From contig CANMYO010000002.1 in NCBI GenBank assembly GCA_947502145.1, positions 841,078 to 905,077 of the forward strand: a DNA stretch of 64,000 nucleotides, read 5' to 3'. The first letter of the stretch is position 1, and every line of letters starts with the position of its first letter. This DNA comes from an uncultured Paracoccaceae bacterium. Its GTDB lineage: Bacteria; Pseudomonadota; Alphaproteobacteria; Rhodobacterales; Rhodobacteraceae. The translations under genes and the position numbers were made by a program. Below, piece by piece: positions 9,291-18,413 of this stretch. The notes beneath the pieces were generated by a model. The model worked only from the letters and a program-made list of their open reading frames with translations. It had not been told where the DNA came from and made no database searches.

Positions 9291-9370
9291 CGAGGCAGAT
9301 GATGCCTTGACGCTCATCTCCTCAACCTCCCTGTTGGACTTCGCCGGGCCTTGTGCCCGGCATTTTTTTT
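9291..9370 (+). ncRNA. Candidate trans-acting small RNA, about 80 nt
   Basis: The 319 bases between the LysR gene and purL contain no convincing reading frame but do contain a complete small transcription unit: a promoter at 9256-9284, a predicted start near 9291 and a strong intrinsic terminator at 9343-9370. The predicted RNA has a small 5' hairpin (AGGCA with TGCCT, about 9293-9307), an unpaired pyrimidine-rich middle (about 9317-9333, with CTCCTCAACCTCCCTG) that could pair with Shine-Dalgarno sequences, and a terminator hairpin with eight T residues. This is the typical plan of an Hfq-dependent RNA. I cannot name the family. An attenuator or leader for purL is the main alternative. Confidence 0.5.
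9343..9370 (+). terminator. Strong intrinsic terminator upstream of purL
   Basis: Perfect 7-base-pair GC-rich stem (9343-9349 with 9355-9361), five-base loop, then A and eight T residues. It lies 137 bases before the purL start, so it ends the predicted small RNA or a longer LysR read-through transcript. Confidence 0.8.
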
Positions 9371-9507
9371 GCGCGCCGCTATCTCGGTCAGACCCGCCTG
9401 TTGTCGTGCCGTGCAATCCGCCGCGGCGCGCCCCGCAATCAAGCGTCCAAGCACCTTTCCCTTCGCGCGCCGCCGTTCTAAAAGCCAAGCGAGTCGAGGG
9501 GGACGTT

Positions 9508-11667
9508 ATGCAAGATCCAGCAATCACCGAAGAAGTCATCGCAGCCCACGGTTTCACACCGGATGAATGGCAAGAGGTGCTCAGCATCCTTGGCCGCGAC
9601 CCGTCATATACCGAGATGGGGATCTTTTCTGCGATGTGGAACGAACATTGCTCTTACAAGTCATCCAAGAAATGGTTGCGCACCCTACCGACAAGTGGCC
9701 CACAAGTGATCTGCGGTCCCGGTGAAAACGCGGGTGTTGTTGATATCGGCGATGGGCAGGCCGTGGTTTTCAAGATGGAAAGCCACAACCACCCATCCTA
9801 CATCGAACCCTATCAGGGTGCGGCCACAGGTGTTGGCGGGATTCTGCGCGATGTCTTTACCATGGGCGCGCGTCCCATTGCGGCGATGAACTCGCTTAGC
9901 TTCGGCGAACCGGACCACCCCAAGACCCGCCAGCTGGTGAACGGTGTTGTCGCCGGAGTTGGCGGTTATGGCAATTGCTTTGGCGTGCCGACCATCGGGG
10001 GTGAGGTCCGGTTTGACGCTGCCTACAACGGCAATTGCCTCGTGAACGCCTTTGCCGCCGGGCTTGCTGATACCGACAAGATTTTCTACTCCGCCGCGTC
10101 TGGCGTTGGCATGCCGGTCGTCTATCTGGGCGCGAAAACCGGACGCGACGGTGTCGGCGGCGCGACAATGGCCTCAGCCGAATTTGACGATACGATTGAG
10201 GAAAAGCGCCCCACCGTGCAGGTTGGCGACCCCTTCACCGAAAAGCGCCTGATGGAAGCAACGCTGGAACTGATGGCAACAGGTGCCGTGATTTCGATCC
10301 AGGACATGGGTGCGGCGGGCCTGACCTGTTCAGCGGTTGAAATGGGCGACAAGGGCGGACTTGGCGTGCGTCTGGATCTGGATGCGGTGCCACAGCGCGA
10401 AAGCAACATGACTGCCTACGAGATGATGTTGTCGGAATCCCAGGAACGTATGCTCATGGTTCTGAAACCAGAGCTGGAACAGGCCGCCCGCGCGGTCTTT
10501 GAAAAGTGGGACCTCGATTTCGCCATCGTTGGCGAAACGCTTGCAGAAGACCGATTCCTTATTGTGCACGGGGATGAGGTGAAAGCAGACCTGCCACTTT
10601 CCAAGCTGTCATCAACTGCCCCGGAATACGACCGCCCCTGGGTCGCAACGCCCGCTGCTGCACCCCTGGGCGATGTGGCAGAGGTGGACCCGATCGCCGG
10701 ATTGCAGGCGCTTATCTGCAGCCCGAACTACGCAGCCAAAAACTGGGTTTATGAACAATACGACCAGCAGGTCATGGGGGATACCGCCGTCAGCCCCGGG
10801 CTTGGCGCAGGGATCATCCGGGTGCACGGGACGCAAAAGGCGCTGGCCTTTACCAGCGATGTGACCCCCCGCTACGTCAAGGCGAACCCCGTGGAAGGCG
10901 GCAAACAAGCCGTCGCAGAGGCATACCGCAATCTGACCGCTGTTGGCGCCCTGCCCCTTGCAACCACCGACAACATGAACTTTGGCAACCCCGAAAAGCC
11001 CGAGATCATGGGCCAGTTTGTGGGCGCGATCCAAGGTATCGGTGAAGCCGTCAGCGCCCTGGACATGCCCATCGTGTCGGGCAATGTCTCGCTCTATAAT
11101 GAAACCGACGGCACTGGGATCTTGCCTACGCCGACGATCGGCGCGGTCGGGCTTTTGAAGAACACCGGCGACATCATCAACGGGAAGTTGCGCGACGGAG
11201 ATGTGCTGCTACAGGTGGGGGAAACAAAGGGCCATCTTGGCCAATCCGCGCTTCTGGCAGAGGTCCACAACCGCGCAGACGGGGATGCCCCTCAGGTTGA
11301 TCTGGCGGCCGAAAAGCGCAACGGCGACTTCATTCGCGCCAACCGCAAGCAGATCCAGGTCTGCGCTGATCTCTCTGATGGTGGGCTGGCGCTGGCGGCC
11401 TTTGAAATGGCCGAAGCCGCTGGCGTTGGCGTAACACTAACGGCGGAGGACACGGCGACCCTCTTTGGTGAGGATCAAGCCAGATACCTGATTGGCTGTA
11501 ATTCTGACCAGGCTGATGCGCTTTTGCAGGCTGCCGAACAGGCCGGAGTGCCGCTGGCAAAAGTCGGCAAGGCCGGCGGTGACAAGATCAGCTTTGGCAG
11601 CCATTCCGCACCCTTGGCATCCTTGGCAAAAAGTTACCGCACCGCCTTTGCAAAGGCCGTGGCCTGA
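9508..11667 (+). CDS. purL: Phosphoribosylformylglycinamidine synthase II
   Basis: A 719-residue FGAM synthase of the small PurL type, which needs separate PurQ and PurS partners. It uses ATP and ammonia to convert FGAR to FGAM in purine synthesis. The ATG at 9508 is preceded by GAGGGGGAC and gives the usual start; a longer in-frame version reaching 9271 would translate through the terminator and is rejected. Characteristic segments include [13 protein letters not shown] (about 34-46), ESHNHPS (about 91-97) and the two repeated AIRS-like halves. A hairpin follows the stop, then the bolA-like gene 97 bases later. Confidence 0.96.
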   Translation: MQDPAITEEVIAAHGFTPDEWQEVLSILGRDPSYTEMGIFSAMWNEHCSYKSSKKWLRTLPTSGPQVICGPGENAGVVDIGDGQAVVFKMESHNHPSYIEPYQGAATGVGGILRDVFTMGARPIAAMNSLSFGEPDHPKTRQLVNGVVAGVGGYGNCFGVPTIGGEVRFDAAYNGNCLVNAFAAGLADTDKIFYSAASGVGMPVVYLGAKTGRDGVGGATMASAEFDDTIEEKRPTVQVGDPFTEKRLMEATLELMATGAVISIQDMGAAGLTCSAVEMGDKGGLGVRLDLDAVPQRESNMTAYEMMLSESQERMLMVLKPELEQAARAVFEKWDLDFAIVGETLAEDRFLIVHGDEVKADLPLSKLSSTAPEYDRPWVATPAAAPLGDVAEVDPIAGLQALICSPNYAAKNWVYEQYDQQVMGDTAVSPGLGAGIIRVHGTQKALAFTSDVTPRYVKANPVEGGKQAVAEAYRNLTAVGALPLATTDNMNFGNPEKPEIMGQFVGAIQGIGEAVSALDMPIVSGNVSLYNETDGTGILPTPTIGAVGLLKNTGDIINGKLRDGDVLLQVGETKGHLGQSALLAEVHNRADGDAPQVDLAAEKRNGDFIRANRKQIQVCADLSDGGLALAAFEMAEAAGVGVTLTAEDTATLFGEDQARYLIGCNSDQADALLQAAEQAGVPLAKVGKAGGDKISFGSHSAPLASLAKSYRTAFAKAVA

Positions 11668-11696
11668 CGCGCGCGGCGTGACAAATGCGCGTGTCG

Positions 11697-11715
11697 GGGG
11701 CAAGCTACTTGCCCC
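11697..11715 (+). terminator. Hairpin after purL
   Basis: Perfect 8-base inverted repeat (11697-11704 with 11708-11715) in the purL-bolA gap, without a T-run. It may slow read-through or stabilise the purL 3' end. Confidence 0.4.
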
Positions 11716-11764
11716 GGTCCACCACCGTTCATAAATTAGAAGCAACCTAGCAAAAGGACGTCCC

Positions 11765-12001
11765 ATGGCCATCACCGCGCATGAAATCGAAGCACTGCTC
11801 CGGGAATCCTTTCCGAATGCAAAAATCACCGTGCAAGGCGATGACGGTGCACATTTCGCAGCCGAAGTGATAGACGAAAGCTTTCGCGGCAAGAACCGTG
11901 TCCAGCAGCAGCGGGCGGTCAATGCCGCACTGAAAGGCAAGATGGACGGGAACAATGCCGAACTGCATGCGCTTGGCCTGACGACCAAGGCCCCTGACTA
12001 A
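11765..12001 (+). CDS. BolA-family protein
   Basis: A 78-residue BolA/IbaG-type protein. The family signature is visible as a class II KH-like fold, with HFAAEVIDESFRGKNRVQQQRAV at about 30-52 including the nearly invariant FRGK and RV residues. BolA proteins bind a 2Fe-2S cluster together with monothiol glutaredoxins and act in iron-sulfur trafficking. The gene for such a glutaredoxin follows 62 bases downstream, which supports the role. An AAAGGACG ribosome site precedes the ATG. Confidence 0.93.
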   Translation: MAITAHEIEALLRESFPNAKITVQGDDGAHFAAEVIDESFRGKNRVQQQRAVNAALKGKMDGNNAELHALGLTTKAPD

Positions 12002-12063
12002 TCCTATCCATTTGAAATCCGAAGAAATCTCGTTCGCGAACCTGCCCCGCAAAGGAAACGACC

Positions 12064-12426
12064 ATGACCGCAGAGACCCAGATCAAAGAAACTATCACCA
12101 GTAATGACGTCGTGCTTTTCATGAAGGGCACAAAATCCATGCCACAATGCGGATTCTCGTCGCGGGTGGCCGGCGTCCTGAATTTCATGGGCGTTGACTT
12201 TGCTGACGTCAACGTCCTGGCCGATGATGAAATCCGCCAAGGAATCAAGGACTTCACCGATTGGCCGACGATCCCACAGCTTTATGTCAAAGGCGAATTT
12301 GTTGGTGGCTGCGACATCATTACAGAAATGACCCTATCGGGTGAACTTGACACCCTGTTCACGGAAAACGGCGTGACTTTCGACAAGGACGCCGCCGATA
12401 AAATCCGCGAAGCCAACGCCGATTAA
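12064..12426 (+). CDS. grxD: Monothiol glutaredoxin, Grx4/GrxD type
   Basis: A 120-residue CGFS-type glutaredoxin. The motif CGFS is at 29-32 after KGTKSMPQ, followed by the glutathione-binding WPTIPQLY and GGCDI segments. These proteins hold a glutathione-ligated 2Fe-2S cluster and hand it to acceptors, partnered with BolA; the upstream bolA-like gene fits that pairing. RBS AAAGGAAACGACC is well placed. A 12-base-pair inverted repeat follows the stop at 12438-12474. Confidence 0.95.
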   Translation: MTAETQIKETITSNDVVLFMKGTKSMPQCGFSSRVAGVLNFMGVDFADVNVLADDEIRQGIKDFTDWPTIPQLYVKGEFVGGCDIITEMTLSGELDTLFTENGVTFDKDAADKIREANAD

Positions 12427-12437
12427 GGCCCGAACAG

Positions 12438-12474
12438 CTTGATCGGTGACCGCCCTGTCGGTTCACCGATCAAG
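12438..12474. terminator. Long perfect inverted repeat between grxD and the zapA cluster
   Basis: A 12-base perfect stem (12438-12449 with 12463-12474) around a 13-base loop, sitting between convergent genes. No T-run on either side, so it is likely a bidirectional barrier rather than a classic terminator. Confidence 0.5.
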
Positions 12475-12502
12475 AAACCAGCACGCTGTCAGCTTGACGC
12501 GT

Positions 12503-12720
12503 TCAACTCCAGTGGATCAGGCCGATCACAGCAGACGTGGCGTAAAAGAATTGCAGCGCAAAGAACGCCCAACGGCGATCCAGCCATCCCCAGCCGGCGA
12601 ACAGCAATAGCCCAAACCCCTGCACCTCATGCCGGTGTTTGACGCAATCAGCAAAGCGTAGGCCATCGCCAGCACCAATCCGGTGACTTCAAAAACCGTG
12701 GCCCAGCGTGCCTTGGTCAT
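12503..12720 (-). pseudogene. Frameshifted small membrane protein gene after zapA
   Basis: Reading from the ATG at 12720, whose first base directly follows the zapA stop, codons run as a hydrophobic protein through MAYALLIASNTG. The frame then breaks. In the next frame the sequence continues as EVQGFGLLLFAGWGW, DRRWAFFALQFF and ATSAVIGLIHWS to a TGA at 12503. A single missing base near 12629-12631 (an Asn codon AAT reduced to AT, giving SNTG-N-E) would restore one frame of about 73 residues with three membrane segments. The protein pattern resembles small conserved membrane proteins of Rhodobacterales. Either the gene is recently broken or the base is a sequencing error. Confidence 0.7.
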
Positions 12721-13104
12721 TTAATGGGCGCGACCTTCAACCTGATCGGCCAGCGCCTCAGCACGCGCGGCAATTTCGGCCAGCGTATCGGTCACTTCGG
12801 CTGGCACAACCGGCACTTCGACCCGCTCTGCTGGGCGACTCTGCATCTGGTCGATATGGGCCTGCATCTGTGCCATGCGGGTTTCGGCCTCGCGGACCTT
12901 TTCTTCGAGCCCCGCAGTCTTGTCAGCCAGCATCAGTCCCGCCATCAACAGCATGCGCGCTTCTGGCATCCGCCCAATCTGCGCAGACAAGTGCCCGGCT
13001 TCGTCATCAAGCATCTTGGCTGCAGAATGCAGATAGTGTTCTTCGCCTTCCTGACAGGCGACCTCAAACGTGCGGCCCCCGATGGCAACTTCAACCTGCG
13101 GCAT
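12721..13104 (-). CDS. zapA: Cell division protein ZapA
   Basis: A 127-residue ZapA homologue. It shows the N-terminal beta-strand domain typical of the family (VEVAIGGRTFEVACQEGEE at about 4-22, then LHSAAKMLDDEAGHL) and a C-terminal coiled coil (about 65-95). ZapA binds FtsZ and promotes bundling at the division ring. It overlaps the end of an upstream coiled-coil gene by 14 bases, and the two probably form an operon with the broken membrane gene downstream. The C terminus is longer than in E. coli, as is common in alphaproteobacteria. Confidence 0.9.
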   Translation of the reverse strand: MPQVEVAIGGRTFEVACQEGEEHYLHSAAKMLDDEAGHLSAQIGRMPEARMLLMAGLMLADKTAGLEEKVREAETRMAQMQAHIDQMQSRPAERVEVPVVPAEVTDTLAEIAARAEALADQVEGRAH

Positions 13105-13579
13105 GTTGCGCCTCCTCGATGATCGGTTTCAGATCTGCCAGAATGGCATCGACTTCTGCGGCATCAGCTGAACGCTGCGCCTGCAGCGCTTCGACTTCGG
13201 CAATCAGCGCCCGATTGATCAGTTCAGGGTCGGCGGCCCCGTCCGCGGCAGTGCTGCGCAATTGCGCGTTCATTTCGCGCATGTCGGCATTTGATGCCCG
13301 CAAACGTTGCAGTTCGCCATCAAGCTGCGCCATCTGTTCAGCCTGCGCGGAAACCCGCCCTTCCAGTTCGGCAATTTTGCCATCCTGACGCTCTTTCAGC
13401 ACACGCACGCGCTCGATCAGCTGCGCATTGGCGGTCTTTTCTTCTTCAAGCTGTGCGTGCAACGCTGCACTGTCATCGCCAGCGCTAGCGGGTGCGGCGG
13501 CGGACATGCCGTCCAATCCGGACCGAATACGATCAAGCGCTGCGGTAATGCGGCTTTCTAAGCCATTGATTTCACTCAT
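13091..13579 (-). CDS. Coiled-coil protein upstream of zapA
   Basis: A 162-residue protein that is mostly predicted coiled coil (about residues 45-120, rich in Glu, Gln, Ala and Arg), without membrane segments or catalytic motifs. The ATG at 13579 has AGGAAGGACAGGCAA upstream and is preferred to a longer version that would read into a highly structured intergenic region. The position before zapA and divergent from tkt matches the small coiled-coil proteins found beside zapA in other alphaproteobacteria. A role in division-ring organisation is plausible but only by association. Confidence 0.75.
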   Translation of the reverse strand: MSEINGLESRITAALDRIRSGLDGMSAAAPASAGDDSAALHAQLEEEKTANAQLIERVRVLKERQDGKIAELEGRVSAQAEQMAQLDGELQRLRASNADMREMNAQLRSTAADGAADPELINRALIAEVEALQAQRSADAAEVDAILADLKPIIEEAQHAAG

Positions 13580-13655
13580 TTGCCTGTCCTTCCTGAGGCC
13601 ATAACTTCGACCCGAGAGAGCCCCGGGACCGATGCCGGTCCCCTGCTCCCGAACT

Positions 13656-13769
13656 CTCAGCAGGTCTGGCATCTGATCTTGTGCCCTTGCCTGCCGAATC
13701 GTGCCTCTTTCGGCAAAGCCTATGCCATCCCGCCTGCCCCCGCAAATTGCATGAACGCAATGTTCTGAG
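13656..13769 (-). ncRNA. Candidate structured RNA (6S-like rod) between zapA cluster and tkt
   Basis: The 273-base gap 13580-13852 is rich in nested pairing when read on the minus strand. A rod can be drawn from 13769 to 13656: TGAG/CTCA outer pairs, CCTGC with GCAGG, ATGCC with GGCAT, GGCAAAG with CCTTGCC and an apical hairpin, separated by asymmetric internal loops. Further on, a very stable hairpin with a GCAT loop lies at 13624-13641. 6S RNA is often found next to zapA and has a bubble-interrupted rod, so 6S is a possible identity. I cannot confirm conserved 6S bases or a promoter, and a leader structure for the coiled-coil gene is equally possible. Confidence 0.25.
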
Positions 13770-13852
13770 CGGGTTAGGCTGTATGCTTGATCTATGGGTC
13801 TGCCCTGTTATGAGGTGACACAACAGACTTCTTAATAAACAGGATCAGACCC

Positions 13853-15868
13853 TTGGATATTGCGACGCTCCGCGACAAACACCCTGAACATTGGATGATG
13901 GCGGCGGCGATCCGCACGCTGACACTTGACGCGGTGGCCGCGGCCAATTCCGGCCATTCGGGCATGCCGATGGGCATGGCTGACGTGGCAACGGTGCTTT
14001 ACCGGAACCACCTCAACTTTGATCCCGCCGCGCCGAACTGGGCCGATCGGGATCGCTTTATCCTGTCGGCGGGCCATGGTTCGATGTTGCTGTATTCGCT
14101 GCTGCACCTCACCGGATATGCCGATATGACGCTGCAGCAGATCAAGGACTTCCGCCAATGGGGTGCGATTACCGCTGGCCACCCCGAATATGGCCATGCC
14201 TCGGGCATTGAAACCACCACCGGGCCACTGGGCCAGGGGATAGCAAACTCCGTTGGTTTTGCCATTGCCGAAGAAATCCAGCGTGCACGGTATGGCAAGA
14301 ACATCGTGAACCACTACACTTATGTCATGGCCGGTGACGGGTGCCTGATGGAAGGTGTCAGCCAAGAGGCGCTGGCCCTCGCAGGGATGCAAAAACTGTC
14401 CCACCTTGTTGTTTTCTTTGACAATAACAACATTACCATTGATGGCACCGTTGATATGGCTGACATCACCGACCAACCGGCCCGCTTCGCCGCTTCCGGC
14501 TGGCACGTGCAGGCGATTGATGGCCACGATCCAGAGGCGATTGACGCCGCCATCATCGCTGCCAAAGCTGATCCGCGCCCCTCGATGATTGCCTGCAAGA
14601 CCCATATCGCACTTGGTCATGCGGCGCAGGATACATCAAAAGGTCACGGTGCGCTGACAGATCATGACCAGCTTTTGGCCGCCAAGGCTGCATATGGCTG
14701 GAAGTATGGTCCATTTGAGATCCCGGCCGATATCAAAGCCAACTGGGAGGCAACCGCAACGCGCGGGAAGGCCGCCCGTGCCGCCTGGGAAGACCGTTTT
14801 GCCAAGCTCTCCACCAGCCGTCAGGCCGAGTTCAACCGCGCCCTGGCCGGTCAAGCCCCCAAGAAACTGGCCGCGACGATCCGGGCGTTCAAAAAACAGA
14901 CCAGCACAAGTGCGCCCAAGCTTGCCACCCGCGCCTCCTCTGAAAAGACGCTAGAGGTGATCAACCCGATCATGCAGGAAACAATTGGCGGCTCTGCTGA
15001 TCTGACCGGGTCCAACAACACCAAAACATCCGATATGGGCGTATTCCACCCCGACAGCCGTAAGGGGCGTTACATCTATTACGGTGTGCGCGAACACGGG
15101 ATGGCGGCAGCGATGAATGGCATGGCCCTGCACGGTGGCGCGCGCCCCTATGGCGGTACGTTCTTCTGCTTTACCGATTACGCACGCGGCGCAATGCGCC
15201 TGTCGGCGCTGATGGGCGTTCCCGTCACCTATGTGATGACCCATGACAGCATCGGACTTGGCGAAGATGGCCCGACCCACCAGCCGGTCGAACATCTCGC
15301 AATGGTGCGGGCGACGCCAAATACAAACGTGATCCGCCCTGCCGACACTGTTGAAACAGCTGAGGCTTGGGAAATCGCGCTGACCAGCCAAAAGACGCCA
15401 ACTGTCTTGTCGTTGACCCGTCAGGGCCTGCCAACAGTCCGGACCGAACACAAGACCAAGAACCTCACTGCGCAGGGCGGATATGTGCTTGCTGACGCTG
15501 ACGGTAAACGTCGCGCCATCCTAATCGCCACCGGGTCCGAAGTCGCGGTGGCCCTTGCAGCGCGCGATTTGCTGCAGACCGAAGGGATCGGCACCCGCGT
15601 GGTGTCCATGCCCTGTATGGAGCTGTTTGCCCAACAGGACGAAAAGTACCGCAAACGTGTGCTGCCAGCAGGTCCGGTGCGTGTCGGTGTCGAGGCGGGC
15701 GTGCGCCAGCCATGGGACGCGCTGCTTTTGGGTGAACGTGGCAACGCAAGAAAGGCGGACTTTGTTGGCATGGACAGCTTTGGCGCATCAGCCCCTGCCG
15801 GCACATTGTTTGAAAAATTCGGCATCACGGCAGAGAATGTCGCTGACAAGGTCAAAGCGTTGCTGTGA
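13853..15868 (+). CDS. tkt: Transketolase
   Basis: A 671-residue thiamine-diphosphate enzyme that moves two-carbon units in the pentose phosphate pathway. It starts at a TTG (13853) with AGGATCAG upstream; the first ATG in frame is inside the conserved N-terminal domain, so TTG is preferred. Motifs include [11 protein letters not shown] (about 31-41), GHGSML (about 76-81), GPLGQG (about 124-129), the thiamine motif [10 protein letters not shown] with following NNNITIDG, and the C-terminal [14 protein letters not shown] at about 463-476. The stop overlaps the next gene by four bases. Confidence 0.95.
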   Translation: MDIATLRDKHPEHWMMAAAIRTLTLDAVAAANSGHSGMPMGMADVATVLYRNHLNFDPAAPNWADRDRFILSAGHGSMLLYSLLHLTGYADMTLQQIKDFRQWGAITAGHPEYGHASGIETTTGPLGQGIANSVGFAIAEEIQRARYGKNIVNHYTYVMAGDGCLMEGVSQEALALAGMQKLSHLVVFFDNNNITIDGTVDMADITDQPARFAASGWHVQAIDGHDPEAIDAAIIAAKADPRPSMIACKTHIALGHAAQDTSKGHGALTDHDQLLAAKAAYGWKYGPFEIPADIKANWEATATRGKAARAAWEDRFAKLSTSRQAEFNRALAGQAPKKLAATIRAFKKQTSTSAPKLATRASSEKTLEVINPIMQETIGGSADLTGSNNTKTSDMGVFHPDSRKGRYIYYGVREHGMAAAMNGMALHGGARPYGGTFFCFTDYARGAMRLSALMGVPVTYVMTHDSIGLGEDGPTHQPVEHLAMVRATPNTNVIRPADTVETAEAWEIALTSQKTPTVLSLTRQGLPTVRTEHKTKNLTAQGGYVLADADGKRRAILIATGSEVAVALAARDLLQTEGIGTRVVSMPCMELFAQQDEKYRKRVLPAGPVRVGVEAGVRQPWDALLLGERGNARKADFVGMDSFGASAPAGTLFEKFGITAENVADKVKALL

Positions 15869-16416
15869 TCCACAGCCCACGTTCCATATTGGCGGTCAGC
15901 GGCCTCGCGTTGCTGACCGCCTGCGCAGCACCGGCACCCGTTGAGGTCACGCAGCCCGTGGAAACGGCCGAAGTCGTGCCGTTTGCCCGCGCAGTTCTGG
16001 ACGGGTTGCAGGCCCGCTCCATCGCCGAAAGCCGGGAATACTGCGGCTACATTGAAAGCGGCCCCGATGGCACATTGCGGGCTACACCGGCGCGTCCGGG
16101 GACCGAGGCGTCCTGCCATCTGCCCAACCCGCGCCCCAGCACGATTGCATCCTACCATACGCATGGGTCATTCTCCGCCAGGTTCAATAACGAGATCCCC
16201 TCTTCGGATGATCTGATGTCTGATATTGAAGCCGGCACCGACGGCTATATCAGTACGCCCGCCGGGCGGCTTTGGCGAGTTGACCACAAAACGCAACTTG
16301 CATCCCTGCTCTGCGGACCTGGATGTGTGACCTCTGACCCCAAAAACGATCCTTCAAACGAAGGGCCGGTGGGCACAACATACTCTGTCCTCGAACTGAT
16401 CTGGCTGGAACGCTAA
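15865..16416 (+). CDS. DUF4329 lipoprotein coupled to tkt
   Basis: A 183-residue protein starting at a GTG whose last bases form the tkt stop (GTGA overlap). It has a lipoprotein signal peptide ending in the lipobox LLTAC with Cys20, so it is likely anchored in the membrane and faces the periplasm. The domain at about 45-165 matches DUF4329: CGYI, then [22 protein letters not shown], then [11 protein letters not shown]. The HTH-G...PSSDD arrangement resembles the HxH...SxxD zinc site of JAB/MPN peptidases, although the helper Glu is not evident. Function is unknown. Confidence 0.8.
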   Translation: MIHSPRSILAVSGLALLTACAAPAPVEVTQPVETAEVVPFARAVLDGLQARSIAESREYCGYIESGPDGTLRATPARPGTEASCHLPNPRPSTIASYHTHGSFSARFNNEIPSSDDLMSDIEAGTDGYISTPAGRLWRVDHKTQLASLLCGPGCVTSDPKNDPSNEGPVGTTYSVLELIWLER

Positions 16417-16475
16417 CCCGGGTGATTCTCATGTTTGAAGCATCGGCAGAAACTGCATGGTCTGTTGGCGCAAAC

Positions 16476-16519
16476 GGTTAGCGGTAACCGCCTGACGAAT
16501 TGCGCTGTTACCGTTATCA
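16476..16519 (+). promoter_or_regulatory. Two LacI-family-type operators upstream of gap copy 1
   Basis: Two 14-base sites of the form TGnTAnCGnTAnCA-like: GGTTAGCGGTAACC at 16476-16489 (within a 16-base palindrome 16475-16490) and TGTTACCGTTATCA at 16506-16519. Their centres are 30 bases apart, about three helical turns. Both lie upstream of the promoter at 16543-16572, a position that suits activation. The shape resembles the site reported for CceR, a LacI-family regulator of central carbon metabolism in Rhodobacter. Confidence 0.5.
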
Positions 16520-16542
16520 CATTGATAAATATTCAGTTTTTC

Positions 16543-16572
16543 TTGTCCCTGCCTTCCATTCGCTCCTATAAA
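16543..16572 (+). promoter_or_regulatory. Predicted promoter of gap copy 1
   Basis: TTGTCC at 16543-16548 and TATAAA at 16567-16572 with an 18-base spacer, 32 bases before the ATG at 16605. Confidence 0.5.
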
Positions 16573-16604
16573 TAGCGCGAACAGGCGCGTATCAGGGGAT
16601 CACA

Positions 16605-17606
16605 ATGACCGTCACTTTGGGCATCAACGGCTTTGGCCGCATTGGACGCTGCACACTGGCGCATATCACCGAAGCCGCTCGCAATGATGTGCAGGTGGTC
16701 AAGATTAACGCCACTGGCCCAATCGAAACCAACGCCCATCTGCTGAAGTACGACAGTGTCCATGGCCGCTTTGGCAGCCCGATCACGGTCAAGGATGATA
16801 CGATTGATCTCGGACGTGGCCCGATCAATGTGCAATCCACCTATGATCCACAGGAACTTGACTGGTCTGGCTGTGACGTCGTGCTGGAATGTACAGGTAA
16901 ATTCAACGATGGCGAAAAGTCCAAGGTGCATCTGGATCGTGGCGCAAGAAAGGTGCTGATCTCCGCACCCGCCAGGAACGTTGACCGCACCGTGGTCTAC
17001 GGCGTCAACCATCGCGATCTGATCGCGACAGAGCGGCTGGTCTCAAACGGATCCTGCACCACCAATTGCCTGGCCCCGCTGGCCAAGGTGCTTGATGATG
17101 CCGTCGGGATCGAACGCGGGATCATGACCACCATCCACAGCTACACCGGCGATCAACCGACGCTGGACCGTCGCCACGACGACCTTTATCGCGCCCGGGC
17201 CGCAGCCATGGCGATGATCCCAACCTCTACCGGTGCGGCCAAAGCGCTTGGCGAGGTCCTGCCGGGGCTGGCAGGCAAGCTGGATGGAACCGCCATGCGC
17301 GTGCCCACGCCCAACGTGTCGGCCGTTGACCTGACCTTTGAAGCGGGTAAATCCATCAGTGTAGACGACATCAACGCCATCGTCGCAGAAGCCGCTGGCG
17401 GCTACATGGGAATGGTGATGGCCTATGATGATGAGGCCAAGGTCTCGATTGATTTCAACCACACCACACAATCCTGCATCTTTGCCCCCGACCAGACCAA
17501 GGTTGTTGGTGGCAAGACCGTGCGTGTGCTGGCGTGGTACGACAATGAATGGGGATTCTCGGCCCGCATGGCTGATGTCGCTGGTGCAATGGGCCGGCTA
17601 GGCTAG
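16605..17606 (+). CDS. gap: Type I glyceraldehyde-3-phosphate dehydrogenase, copy 1 (NADP-type binding site)
   Basis: A 333-residue GAPDH. The [14 protein letters not shown] motif (about 7-15) binds the dinucleotide, and the catalytic cysteine is in SNGSCTTNC (about 151-159) with the usual downstream His. At the residues that contact the adenosine ribose it reads INATGP (34-39), where the NAD-specific copy at 18642 reads INDLGP. Loss of that Asp and change of Leu to Thr are known to favour NADP in this family. In the loop after TLD it has two arginines (DRRH) that could meet the extra phosphate. I infer a biosynthetic, gluconeogenic role. Confidence 0.92.
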   Translation: MTVTLGINGFGRIGRCTLAHITEAARNDVQVVKINATGPIETNAHLLKYDSVHGRFGSPITVKDDTIDLGRGPINVQSTYDPQELDWSGCDVVLECTGKFNDGEKSKVHLDRGARKVLISAPARNVDRTVVYGVNHRDLIATERLVSNGSCTTNCLAPLAKVLDDAVGIERGIMTTIHSYTGDQPTLDRRHDDLYRARAAAMAMIPTSTGAAKALGEVLPGLAGKLDGTAMRVPTPNVSAVDLTFEAGKSISVDDINAIVAEAAGGYMGMVMAYDDEAKVSIDFNHTTQSCIFAPDQTKVVGGKTVRVLAWYDNEWGFSARMADVAGAMGRLG

Positions 17607-17677
17607 GCCGCCCCGCAACTGATCTGCAATAATCGCACCTCCCGTTTCGGCGCGCGTAGCTGACCAGCCGACTGACA

Positions 17678-18301
17678 TCATGACCTTTCCTGCGCCCCCT
17701 TGCCTGCCAGGATCTTGCCGCGAAACTTTTCGATCCGGGCAAAGCGGGTTTTGGATGTCTTGGCCTGATTCAGATTAAAGGCATAGCTTTTCTGGCGGCC
17801 GGGCGTCAGCGCGTGGAACGCTTCGGCCAGTTCCGGGTCGGCATCCAACGCAGTGATCAGTTCGTCAGGTATCGGAACCTCACGCGGGATCCTTGGCGGT
17901 GTGATCCCGGCTTCCGCATATCCGATCGCTTCCCGCAGGTATTTCGTGATGACCGGCGCCATTTTCTTGACTGCCCCGTTCTGGGTGAACCTGATCATAT
18001 CAGCGTGCTGTGTAAACGCGCCCTTCTTTTCCAGAATGCCTTCCGGGTCCTGCAGCAATGGCGCATTGAAAAAGCTGAGCCTGAAATCGTGCCTGAACGC
18101 GCCTATGATCGCAATGTTTCGTCCGGTGTGCACGTAACAGGGATGCCCCCACTTCACCTGCTCATCCAGCCCGGCAGCCAGTGCCAGGTCGCGCAGTGCC
18201 CGCAATCCTTTGTTCCAGATATGTGCTGAACAGGCGGCGGTGGCAAACCGGTTGCAGCGCCCGCAGCCCTTGTCAAAGTAGGTTTCTATCTCTGTGATCA
18301 T
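17678..18301 (-). CDS. YdeI/OmpD-associated family protein (DUF1801 domain)
   Basis: A 207-residue cytoplasmic protein with the DUF1801-type domain (about 25-120, with VKWGHPCYVHTGRNIAIIGAF-like core) and the C-terminal 'OmpD-associated' segment (about 135-195, including FHALTPGRQKSYAFNLNQAKTSKTR, which carries the family's PGRQKSY signature). The start at 18301 is chosen because AGGATC lies at the right spacing; the ATG two codons upstream is too close to it. It lies on the opposite strand between the two gap genes. Function in the family is unclear. Confidence 0.82.
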   Translation of the reverse strand: MITEIETYFDKGCGRCNRFATAACSAHIWNKGLRALRDLALAAGLDEQVKWGHPCYVHTGRNIAIIGAFRHDFRLSFFNAPLLQDPEGILEKKGAFTQHADMIRFTQNGAVKKMAPVITKYLREAIGYAEAGITPPRIPREVPIPDELITALDADPELAEAFHALTPGRQKSYAFNLNQAKTSKTRFARIEKFRGKILAGKGAQERS

Positions 18302-18413
18302 TGCCATGATCCTGCCCCCCCGGAGCCATCGTGTCACGGCTATCCATTGCAGCGCAACGGCGCAGGCCGTGCAAATGACTTGTATCCTTGGCGCAGGCCG
18401 GTAAACCAACTCT

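Noticed and set aside
9271..9507. N-terminal extension of PurL in the same frame
   Set aside because: It would translate through a strong terminator and a predicted small RNA; the start at 9508 has an excellent ribosome site and fits the family length.
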